Shown here: positions 34,018-40,968 of the stretch, one piece after another
Position numbering within the stretch: the first letter of the stretch is position 1
Layout: each line of letters opens with the position of its first letter
DNA from: Kocuria varians
GTDB lineage: Bacteria; Actinomycetota; Actinomycetes; Actinomycetales; Micrococcaceae
Direction: 5' to 3'
Assembly: GCF_006539885.1 (NCBI RefSeq)
Contig: NZ_BJNW01000002.1
Span: 148,414-212,413, forward strand
Length of the DNA stretch: 64,000 nucleotides
Translations under genes and position numbers: made by a program
The notes under the pieces: model-generated
The model's database searches: none
What the model was told of the DNA's origin: nothing
The model's input: only the letters and a program-made list of their open reading frames with translations

Positions 34018-34850
34018 GCGCGTTCGCCTCCCACGACTCCGCGACCAAGCAGTCCGCGGGCACCGCGATCACCCCCGAGGAGATCGCGGAGACCGCGGGC
34101 AAGGCCTCCGAAGCCGTGGCGCAGTACGCCTTGCGCCTGGGCGACGACGCCCTGATGCTCTCCCAGCGTCTCGGCTGGTGGATCTCCCGGGCCCCCGAGC
34201 TCGAGGAGGACATCGCGCTCGGCAACATCGCGCTGGACCTCATCGGCCACGCCCGCTTCCTTCTGACCTACGCGGGCTCCGCATGGGGCAAGACCGAGGA
34301 CGAGCTCGCGTACTTCCGCAACGAAGAGGAGTTCCGCTCTGTGCGCCTCGTAGAGCAGGAGAACGGGGACTTCGGCCAGACCATCGCGCGTCAGCTGCTG
34401 TTCTCCTTCTACCAGTACGAGCTCTACTCGGCGCTGCAGTCCTCCACGGACCAGACCCTGGCCGCCATCGCGGACAAGGCGCTGAAGGAGGTCGAGTACC
34501 ACCAGGACCACGCGGCCCAGTGGATCCTGCGCCTGGGCCTCGGCACCGAGGAGTCCAAGCGGCGCATCCAGGAGGACCTCTACTACATGTGGCCCTACCT
34601 GGACGAGCTGTTCGCGGACGAGCCGCTGCACGACGAGCTCGAGGACATTGCCGTGCGGCCCTCCTCGCTGCGCGCGCCCACCATGGACCGGGTCACCGCC
34701 CTGCTGGCCGAGGCCGAGCTCGAGGTTCCGAACGTGGCCCAGGCCCGGCTGTCCGCGGCACCGCGCGACGGCGCCTACTCCGAGTACCGCGGGTACATCC
34801 TCGCCGAGATGCAGTGGCTCGCCCGCCAGCATCCCGGCGCCACGTGGTGA
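34014..34850 (+). CDS. paaC: Phenylacetyl-CoA epoxidase, structural subunit C
   Basis: Ferritin-like protein of 278 residues that pairs with PaaA without holding a working di-iron centre. YALRLGDDALMLSQRLGWWI, LDLIGHARFLLTYAG and KEVEYHQDHAAQWILRLG are family segments. GTG start at 34014 overlaps the paaB stop (GTGA), and its own stop overlaps the paaD start the same way. Confidence 0.95.
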   Translation: MSAFASHDSATKQSAGTAITPEEIAETAGKASEAVAQYALRLGDDALMLSQRLGWWISRAPELEEDIALGNIALDLIGHARFLLTYAGSAWGKTEDELAYFRNEEEFRSVRLVEQENGDFGQTIARQLLFSFYQYELYSALQSSTDQTLAAIADKALKEVEYHQDHAAQWILRLGLGTEESKRRIQEDLYYMWPYLDELFADEPLHDELEDIAVRPSSLRAPTMDRVTALLAEAELEVPNVAQARLSAAPRDGAYSEYRGYILAEMQWLARQHPGATW

Positions 34851-35437
34851 GCACCGTGTTCTCCCGCGTTCCGCCCCGTTCGCTGCCGCCCACGGGTGAG
34901 GTGCCTCCCCGCGAGGTTCCCGTGGGCCCGTCGCAGCGCCCGAGGGACCCGCGCGACGCCGCCCTGTGGGACGTCGCCGCCACCGTGTGCGATCCCGAGA
35001 TCCCCGTGCTCACGCTCGAGGACCTCGGGGTGCTGCGGGACGCCGTGGCAGGGGAGGACGAGAACGTCGTCGTCATCACCCCCACCTACTCCGGCTGCCC
35101 CGCCATGGACACCATGGCCGCGGACCTCGAAGCGGCGGTCGCGGCCGCCGGGTACGAGAACGTGCGCGTGGTGCAGGTCCTGCGCCCGGCGTGGACCACG
35201 GACTGGATGTCCGAGGAAGGCCAGGCCAAGCTGCGCGAGTACGGCATCGCCCCGCCCACCGGCCGCACGAGCGCCGGGCACAACTCCGGCCCGGTGCGGC
35301 TGAGCCTGGCCGTGAAGTGCCCGCGGTGCAGCTCCCTGAACACCCGTGAGATGACCCGCTTCGGGTCCACCTCCTGCAAGTCCCTGTGGGTCTGCCAGGA
35401 CTGCAGAGAACCCTTCGACTACTTCAAGGTGCACTGA
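34847..35437 (+). CDS. paaD: Epoxidase maturation protein PaaD
   Basis: Protein of 196 residues with an MIP18/DUF59 domain (CDPEIPVLTLEDLGVLRDA, TPTYSGCPAMDTM) and a C-terminal zinc-ribbon-like region (CPRCSSLNT and later CQDC). PaaD is thought to help assemble iron centres of the epoxidase. An extra proline-rich segment of about 35 residues precedes the domain, so the true start may be later than GTG 34847, although that GTG overlaps the paaC stop neatly. Confidence 0.93.
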   Translation: MSTVFSRVPPRSLPPTGEVPPREVPVGPSQRPRDPRDAALWDVAATVCDPEIPVLTLEDLGVLRDAVAGEDENVVVITPTYSGCPAMDTMAADLEAAVAAAGYENVRVVQVLRPAWTTDWMSEEGQAKLREYGIAPPTGRTSAGHNSGPVRLSLAVKCPRCSSLNTREMTRFGSTSCKSLWVCQDCREPFDYFKVH

Positions 35438-35439
35438 TC

Positions 35440-36639
35440 ATGAGCGAAACCGCTGACGCCTCCGCCCTGGAGGCCGCCACCGAAGCCAGCGCGGGCGGCG
35501 GCAAGCGCCGTGCCACGTTCAATACCCTCGCCGTCTCCGAGGTGCGCAAGCTGACCGCGGACTCTGTGGAGGTCACGTTCGAGGTCCCCGAGGACCTCGT
35601 CCCCGACTACGACTACCTCCCGGGCCAGTACGTGGCCATCCGCGCCACGATCAACGGCCACGAGGTGCGCCGGTCCTACTCGATCTGCGCGGACCCCACC
35701 CCCGGTGAGATCCGCGTGGCCATCAAGAAGGACATGGGCGGCGTCTTCTCCACGTGGGCCAACGAGCAGCTGGCCGCCGGGGACACCCTGGACGTGATGA
35801 ACCCGCAGGGCGCGTTCACCTCCAAGGTCAACATCACCTCCATGAACGACCCCGAGAAGCTCGCCGAGCGGGAGGTCGCCAAGAAGCGCGACGTGCACCT
35901 GGTGGCCTTCGCCGCCGGGTCCGGGATCACCCCCATCATGGCGATCGCCCGCGCCCTGCTGCGCGCCTCGGACACCGCCGCGATGGACGTGATCTACGCC
36001 AACCGGTCCTCCATGGACGTGATGTTCGCGGAGGAGCTGGGCGACCTCAAGGACAAGTACCCCTCCCGCCTGGCCGTGCACCACGTGCTCTCCCGGGAGC
36101 AGCGGATCTCGCCGCTGATGTCCGGGCGGATCGACCACGACAAGCTCGCGGAGCTGCTGGACCACGTGATCCAGGTGGACTCCACGGACGAGTGGTTCCT
36201 GTGCGGTCCGTTCGAGCTCGTGCAGCTGTGCCGCGACGTCCTCAAGGAGCGCGGGGTGGACGAGTCCCGCGTGCGCTTCGAGCTGTTCACCACCGGCAAG
36301 CCCACCGCCCCGCAGGGTCAGCAGGGCCGTGCGGTCCAGGCGGATCCCCAGGGCGAGAACTACGAGATCGTCTTCAACCTGGACGGCACCTCCGCCCAGG
36401 TGGAGTCCCCCAAGTCCGCGCAAGAGACCGTGCTCAACGCCGCGCTGCGCGTGCGCCCGGACGTGCCCTTCGCGTGCGCCGGCGGCGTGTGCGGCACGTG
36501 CCGTGCCAAGGTCACCTCCGGGGACTTCGAGATGGAGGAGAACTTCGCGCTCGAGAAGGACGAGGTGGACGCCGGGTACGTGCTCACGTGCCAGACGCGC
36601 CCCACCTCGGACCGGTTGAGCGTGGACTTCGACGCCTGA
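35440..36639 (+). CDS. paaE: Phenylacetyl-CoA epoxidase reductase subunit E
   Basis: Reductase of 399 residues that passes electrons from NADPH to PaaA. The FAD-binding region is VRRSYSICADP, the NAD-binding motif AAGSGITPIMAIARALL, and the C-terminal plant-type 2Fe-2S ferredoxin domain has CAGGVCGTCRAKV plus the fourth Cys in VLTCQTRPTS. ATG 35440 lies two bases after the paaD stop. Last gene of paaABCDE; an inverted 12-mer hairpin separates it from the paaG-like gene. Confidence 0.96.
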   Translation: MSETADASALEAATEASAGGGKRRATFNTLAVSEVRKLTADSVEVTFEVPEDLVPDYDYLPGQYVAIRATINGHEVRRSYSICADPTPGEIRVAIKKDMGGVFSTWANEQLAAGDTLDVMNPQGAFTSKVNITSMNDPEKLAEREVAKKRDVHLVAFAAGSGITPIMAIARALLRASDTAAMDVIYANRSSMDVMFAEELGDLKDKYPSRLAVHHVLSREQRISPLMSGRIDHDKLAELLDHVIQVDSTDEWFLCGPFELVQLCRDVLKERGVDESRVRFELFTTGKPTAPQGQQGRAVQADPQGENYEIVFNLDGTSAQVESPKSAQETVLNAALRVRPDVPFACAGGVCGTCRAKVTSGDFEMEENFALEKDEVDAGYVLTCQTRPTSDRLSVDFDA

Positions 36640-36653
36640 CCCGCCGATCGTGA

Positions 36654-36689
36654 CGACGACGCCGCACCGGCCCCCGGGCGGCGTCGTCG
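36654..36689. terminator. Hairpin made of an inverted pair of 12-mers
   Basis: CGACGACGCCGC (36654-36665) and GCGGCGTCGTCG (36678-36689) form a perfect 12-bp stem with a 12-base loop, 15 bases after paaE. It could be an attenuating terminator before the next gene. Confidence 0.65.
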
Positions 36690-36742
36690 CCGTCTCTGCC
36701 CACGCCCGCCCCGCGCGAGACCCGAACCCCGAGGAGAACACC

Positions 36743-37516
36743 GTGATCGACCTGACCATCGAGGACGAGACCGCCCGCGTGGTGCTCAACGCGCCCCAGA
36801 AGATGAACTCGCTGGACCGCGACGCCCTGACCGAGCTCTCGGCCGCCTACACGGAGGCGGAGGCGGCCGGGGTGCGCGCGCTCGTGCTCACCGGCGAGGG
36901 CCGGGCGTTCTGCGCCGGCCGCGACATCTCTGGGGTGGACCCGGCCACCGACGACACCGCCGGATACCTGGACGGGACGCTGCAGCCGCTGCTGCGCCAG
37001 ATCTCCGCGTTCCCCGCCCCCACGTTCGCCGCGGTGCAGGGGGCCTGCCTGGGCGTGGGGCTCGGCCTGGCGATCGCCACGGACGTGGTCTACGTGGCGG
37101 AGAACGCGAAGATCGGCTCGCCGTTCGCCAACCTGGGAGCGATCCTCGACTCCGGCGGGCACGCCCTGTTCACCGAGCGGCTCGGGGCACACCGCGCCCT
37201 GGACCTGATCTACACCGGTGACCTCATGAGCGGTGCGGAGGCCGTGGCCGCGGGACTGTTCTCGCGCGCCGTGCCCGCGGAGGAGCTGCTCGAGTTCACC
37301 CTCGAACGGGTCCGGAAGGCGGCACACGGCGCCACGCAGTCGTTCATCGCGTCCAAGCGGCTCGTCGCCCAGGTCCGCGACGAGCGCGCCGGGCTGTGGG
37401 ACTCCATGGCCGGCGAGAACCGCGTCCAGGCCGAACTCGCCGCCACTGCCGACTACCGGGAGGGCTTCAAGGCCTTCCAGGAGAAGCGGCCGCCGCGCTT
37501 CACCGGCAAGCCCTGA
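36743..37516 (+). CDS. paaG: Enoyl-CoA hydratase/isomerase, PaaG-like
   Basis: Crotonase-fold protein of 257 residues. GRAFCAGRDISGVD is the oxyanion-hole strand, QGACLGVGLGLAIATDVVYV the second, and GSPFANLGAILDSGGHALFT carries an acidic residue (Asp) where PaaG-type isomerases have their base. PaaG turns ring-epoxyphenylacetyl-CoA into oxepin-CoA and shifts double bonds later. GTG 36743 behind GAGGAGAACACC. It follows paaABCDE, which supports the assignment over a general hydratase. Confidence 0.82.
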   Translation: MIDLTIEDETARVVLNAPQKMNSLDRDALTELSAAYTEAEAAGVRALVLTGEGRAFCAGRDISGVDPATDDTAGYLDGTLQPLLRQISAFPAPTFAAVQGACLGVGLGLAIATDVVYVAENAKIGSPFANLGAILDSGGHALFTERLGAHRALDLIYTGDLMSGAEAVAAGLFSRAVPAEELLEFTLERVRKAAHGATQSFIASKRLVAQVRDERAGLWDSMAGENRVQAELAATADYREGFKAFQEKRPPRFTGKP

Positions 37517-37530
37517 TCGCGGGTACCCGC

Positions 37531-37599
37531 CCCGTTGCATTTGCTCCGTCAGTGCAGGTTTTCGACCCCGCGGGCTGCACTTGCGCCGCCAGGCAGCGG
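37531..37599 (+). repeat. R1-variant repeat, copy 5
   Basis: CCCGTTGCATTTGCTCCGTC, AGTGCAGGTTTTCGACCCCG, CGGGCTGCACTTGCGCCG. GTGCAG and CTGCAC pair. Near-identical to the copy 153 bases downstream. Confidence 0.75.
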
Positions 37600-37683
37600 T
37601 TCCTGCGGGGCATCCGCCTTGGGCTCGCATGCGCGGACCGTGAACCTCCCGGGGTCAGGTCACACTCCTCTCGGGGCACCCAC

Positions 37684-37752
37684 CCCGTTGCGTTTACTCC
37701 GTCAGTGCAGGTTTTCGACCCCGCGGGCTGCACTTACTCCGCCAGGCAGCAG
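37684..37752 (+). repeat. R1-variant repeat, copy 6
   Basis: Direct repeat of the element at 37531 with only a few changes (CGTTTACTCC for CATTTGCTCC; CACTTACTCC for CACTTGCGCC). The two stand upstream of the frameshifted transporter gene. Confidence 0.75.
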
Positions 37753-37798
37753 TTCCGCACGGGCGAACGCGTGCACCCCGTGGCCTACGCTGAACCGC

Positions 37799-38652
37799 AT
37801 GGCAGACACCCGCGACGGCGAGACCGCACGGCGTTCCTCCGGGCGCACCGCCCAGCCCCTCGAGGACGAGCTGGTCGAAGAGTTCCGCAACACCGTCCAG
37901 GAGGGTGCGGACCGGTTGCACCGCACGTGGCGGGCGCTGGTCGTCACCGGGCTGTTCGGCGGGATCGACGTGGGCCTGGGCATCATGGCCATGCTCGCCG
38001 TCATGGACGCCACCGGCTCGAAGCTGCTCGCGGGGATCGCGTTCGGCATCGGGCTGCTGGGGCCCTGCGCCTCGCCCACTCGGAGCTGTTCACCGAGGAC
38101 TTCCTGCTGCCGCTCAACGCCGTGGTCGCGGGGCACGGGTCCTGGTGGTCGCTCGTGCGGCTGTGGACGGTCACCCTGGTCACCAACCTCGTGGGTGGGT
38201 GGGCGTTCATGTGGGTGGTGGTCGCCGCGTTCCCGGACTTCTCCGACACCCTGGTGACCATCGCCTCCAGGTACGTCTCGGACGGCTTCGGTGTGGAGAC
38301 TGTGTGCCTGGCCCTGCTCGCCGGCTCCACGATCACCCTCATGACCCGCATGCAGCAGGGCACCGGCGAGGACATGATGACCGCCGTGATCTCCCTGATC
38401 GGGGGGCTGCTCGTGGTGGGGCTGGGGATGCTCCACGGTGCGCTGAACTCGATCGTGATCTTCGGGGCCATGCACGCCGGGTGGGACTACTCCTACCTGG
38501 ACTGGCTCGGCTGGTTCGCGTGGGTCATCCCGCTGAACATGGTGGGCGGCATGGTGATCATCTCCCTGCCCCGGCTGGTCCGCACGTGGGAGCTGCTGAT
38601 GGCGGAGCGGCACGGCGAGAAGATCTCGGACGCGACCGCCGAGGAGGACTGA
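37799..38652 (+). pseudogene. Formate/nitrite-type transporter, single-base frameshift
   Basis: ATG 37799 opens a frame encoding ELVEEFRNTVQEGADRLHRT and GIDVGLGIMAMLAVMDATGS, typical of the YfdC-like branch of the FNT family. At the G run 38059-38062 the matching frame changes: downstream homology continues as LRLAHSELFTEDFLLPLNAV to the end at 38652, including NLVGGWAFMWVV and MHAGWDYSYLDWLGWF. One extra G (GGGGG) would restore a single protein of about 285 residues. It is either a recent mutation or a sequencing error. Confidence 0.8.
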
Positions 38653-38838
38653 ACGCGGCGTCGTCGGCCCCGGCTCCGGTCACCAGGGCACCCAGAAGCC
38701 CGCGGCGCAGCCCGCGGCCGCCCAAGGCACGCCCGGCGTGACGCCCGCGGTGTCGGGGCGGCCGTCACGGACGACCGGATGCGGCTTCGTCGGCACCAGA
38801 CAGGTCCGACGCCGCCGTGGCGGCACCGGGGCGCGGGG

Positions 38839-39573
38839 TCAGTCCCGCACGCCCATGACCAGGAAGACGGCGGCCGCCACCGCCAGACCCAGCGCCAGGA
38901 GGGGGCGGGGGTCCTGCGCGGCCACCCACCCGGTGACGCGTTCCACGTTGCGCGAGAGGGCGGGCACCTTCTCCCACGCCCACGTGATGAGCCAGTACGG
39001 ACCCACGACGGCGAGCAGGAACACCAGGAAGAACACCGCCTGCACGGCCAGGTGGGGGCTCAGCCCGGTGAAGAGGCGGCCGGCGATGTACATGGTCGCC
39101 GGGCCGCTGACGCCCACCACGGTGTTGAGGAGCCCCAGGGTGACCATGCGGCGGGGCGAGTCCATCTCCTCGGACTTCGGGGCCCGGTGGGCCGTGCGGG
39201 GGCGGGTGCGCCAACGGACGAGCTCGACCACGGCGAGGACCGCGAGCAGCACCCCAGCGGTGAGGTCCACACCGCGCCGGACCAGCAGCTCCTTGGTGCG
39301 GTCCTCGAGCAGAGCGGTCAGGGTCTGCGGGTCCACCGTGCGGAAGACGACGAGCAGCAGCGTGGTGCCGAGCGCCATGCCCAGCGTCAGGAAGTGCACG
39401 GCACGGGCGGGATGGGCGTGGTGCGTGAGGATCCGCAGCACCAGCGCGTAGACGGTGGGCGAGAAGCCCATGACCAGGCCCAGCCCCAGCACGGAGGCCG
39501 TGCCACCCACCAGTGCGCTGATCGCCATTCCTGCCCGTTCCACCTCGTCGACGTCGGAAGTCCTGCGGTTCAT
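38839..39573 (-). CDS. Sap/LysE-like six-helix membrane protein
   Basis: Protein of 244 residues with about six hydrophobic segments. GFSPTVYALVLRILTHHAHP near the N-terminus and RMVTLGLLNTVVGVSGPATM resemble the GAP/Sap (sulfolipid-addressing) and LysE export superfamily of actinobacteria. Start either ATG 39573 or ATG 39528; the second puts the first helix right at the N-terminus. Function is export of an unknown small molecule or lipid (family-level inference). Neighbours give no clue. Confidence 0.7.
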   Translation of the reverse strand: MNRRTSDVDEVERAGMAISALVGGTASVLGLGLVMGFSPTVYALVLRILTHHAHPARAVHFLTLGMALGTTLLLVVFRTVDPQTLTALLEDRTKELLVRRGVDLTAGVLLAVLAVVELVRWRTRPRTAHRAPKSEEMDSPRRMVTLGLLNTVVGVSGPATMYIAGRLFTGLSPHLAVQAVFFLVFLLAVVGPYWLITWAWEKVPALSRNVERVTGWVAAQDPRPLLALGLAVAAAVFLVMGVRD

Positions 39574-39664
39574 CCTCGCACGTGGGATGGGCGCGGTCCG
39601 CGTGGCCGTCCGGCGCCGCCCAGGCCCCGGGGACTCTCTGCGGCCCGGGTACGCCGTCAGAATC

Positions 39665-39720
39665 TAGTGCAGCTTGTGCCAGGAATCGCTCTCGAGGTGG
39701 CAGAAGCTGCACTAAATCTT
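39665..39720 (+). repeat. R2 palindromic repeat, copy 1
   Basis: TAGTGCAGCTT (39665-39675) pairs perfectly with AAGCTGCACTA (39704-39714); 28-base loop containing GTGCCAGGAATCGC; tail AATCTTCA. Second copy at 40795. Confidence 0.8.
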
Positions 39721-39780
39721 CAATGGCGCGGGCGCCTCCGGTTCGCGGGACGCCGTTTCTCTCGGCGGAGCGCGCCACGT

Positions 39781-39842
39781 GATGCTGCGCGGCGGAGTGA
39801 AAACAGCGCGCGGCCCCCTGGGCTGCATTTGCTCCGCTCTTG
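39781..39842 (+). repeat. R1 palindromic repeat, copy 7
   Basis: GATGCTGCGCGGCGGAGTGA, AAACAGCGCGCGGCC, GGCTGCATTTGCTCCG. GGAGTGAAAACAGC pairs imperfectly with GCTGCATTTGCTCC. A 12-mer follows directly. Confidence 0.75.
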
Positions 39843-39965
39843 CGACGACGCCGCGTGCGGTGGTGCAGGGTTGTGGTGGGTCGGGGCAGCGGTTGCCGCC
39901 ACACCGGCGGTCGGCCGTCAGAAGCGACGACGCCCGGGGACCCTCATCGCGCTGAGCGCCCTGCC

Positions 39966-40457
39966 TCACTCGGCAGGCGAGACAGGCCCCGTGAGCTGCT
40001 CCCCGATCGGGTCGAGGAGCAGGACGATGTCGCGCCGACCCTGGCCCCAGTCGTAGATCGTGGTCCCGAGCCGCGGTTCCTCCCGCACGTGAATGCGGGT
40101 TCCCTGCGTGTGAGCAGCAACCGTGACACGCGCGGTCATCCCCCACGTCGCCAGGTTCATCCGGCGCAGGAGGATCAGCTCCTCGCCACGCTCGCCCACG
40201 AGTCGGAAACGGTCCGTGGCCGCACGGCGCACGGCATCTTTCACAGCCTCCGGATCTGCCTCGACCACGAGGAATGCCTCGCTGCGAGCCGCCTGCGTCT
40301 GGACCTCGTAGTCGCCATAGGCCCTGCGCACCCGCCGCCGTTCAGTCGCGGACGCACACGCCCCGAGTACCAGCGGCACCAGAGCCACGAAGAGCACGAC
40401 GGCCCAGGGCATCTTCGACAGGCCCAGGACCACCGCCAGCAGCAGGGCCGTGGCCAC
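39966..40457 (-). CDS. Hypothetical membrane-anchored protein; probable nonsense mutation upstream
   Basis: Protein of 163 residues with two hydrophobic stretches at the N-terminus (ATALLLAVVLGL and WAVVLFVALVPLVLGA), then a soluble domain with EADPEAVKDAVRRAATDRF and REEPRLGTTIYDWGQGRRDI. No family recognised. The first usable start is GTG 40457, without a clear ribosome binding site. Eighteen codons upstream in the same frame is ATG 40511 with a strong GGGAGGAACGG, but a TGA at 40473-40475 separates them. This looks like a gene cut by a stop codon after 12 codons, possibly rescued by re-initiation. Confidence 0.6.
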   Translation of the reverse strand: MATALLLAVVLGLSKMPWAVVLFVALVPLVLGACASATERRRVRRAYGDYEVQTQAARSEAFLVVEADPEAVKDAVRRAATDRFRLVGERGEELILLRRMNLATWGMTARVTVAAHTQGTRIHVREEPRLGTTIYDWGQGRRDIVLLLDPIGEQLTGPVSPAE

Positions 40458-40472
40458 CGACCAGACAACGAT

Positions 40473-40511
40473 TCACGCCCGCATCCCCTGATTGCCCTCC
40501 ACCTCGGCCAT
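40473..40511 (-). other. Short reading frame ending in an in-frame TGA
   Basis: ATG 40511 behind GGGAGG encodes MAEVEGNQGMRA and then TGA. The next codons in the same frame (IVVWSV) join smoothly to the hydrophobic N-terminus of the gene at 39966. Either the original N-terminus of that gene or a coupled leader peptide. Confidence 0.5.
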
Positions 40512-40637
40512 CCGTTCCTCCCTTCCCGCGCACGCCGCAGTTCACGGCGGCAATCCTGCTGGGAACTCTAGCCGGGGGGGGTGTTGCGTCGAGTCCTGCC
40601 GACGGGGCGCCGTCGTCATCTCCGCGCCGTGCCCCGT

Positions 40638-40704
40638 GATGCTGTGCAGCGGAGTAAAGGCAGCGCGCGGGCCCTCTGGGCTGCGTTTGCTCCGTTAGTG
40701 CAGC
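40638..40704 (+). repeat. R1 palindromic repeat, copy 8
   Basis: GATGCTGTGCAGCGGAGTAA, AGGCAGCGCGCGGGCC, GGCTGCGTTTGCTCCGTTAG, TGCAGC. Stem GGAGTAAAGGCAGC with GCTGCGTTTGCTCC. Confidence 0.8.
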
Positions 40705-40794
40705 AGGTGGCGGGTGGGGTCTGATGGCTGCGCTGGAGACAGACGGAGGCTGGGGACCTCGGGACGACGCCGCCAGGCAGACGGCGTGCGGATT

Positions 40795-40850
40795 AAGTGC
40801 AGCTTGTGCCAAGAACCGCCCTCGACATGGCGAAAGCCGCACTAAATCTT
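40795..40850 (+). repeat. R2 palindromic repeat, copy 2
   Basis: AAGTGCAGCTTGTGCCAAGA, CCGCCCTCGACATGGCG, AAAGCCGCACTAAATCTTCA. Same length and tail as copy 1; a few stem changes. Confidence 0.8.
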
Positions 40851-40968
40851 CAGGGGGAGGACATCCTCCGGCTCGCCGAGTGCCCCGGGGGCCGTTCCCG
40901 TTTAGCTGTCCGAAAAAGCCCCGGCGCACCCGTGGAGCCTGCCCGGCGGGGCCGTTAGCGTGTGCACC

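Larger units (their letters stand above)
39574..39965. other. Intergenic region with R2, R1 and two short motifs
   Basis: No gene. It holds R2 copy 1, R1 copy 7, one 12-mer CGACGACGCCGC (39843-39854) and one 10-mer CGACGACGCC (39925-39934). Confidence 0.6.
40512..40968. other. Intergenic region with R1 and R2 copies
   Basis: 457 bases without a gene. Contains R1 copy 8 and R2 copy 2, plus a one-mismatch 12-mer GGACGACGCCGCC. The last 100 bases should contain the promoter of the M13 peptidase; no clear -35/-10 seen. Confidence 0.55.

Noticed and set aside
37531..37752. CRISPR-like array from the two near-identical repeats
   Set aside because: Only two units with a 153-base period and no cas genes; they belong to the dispersed R1 family.
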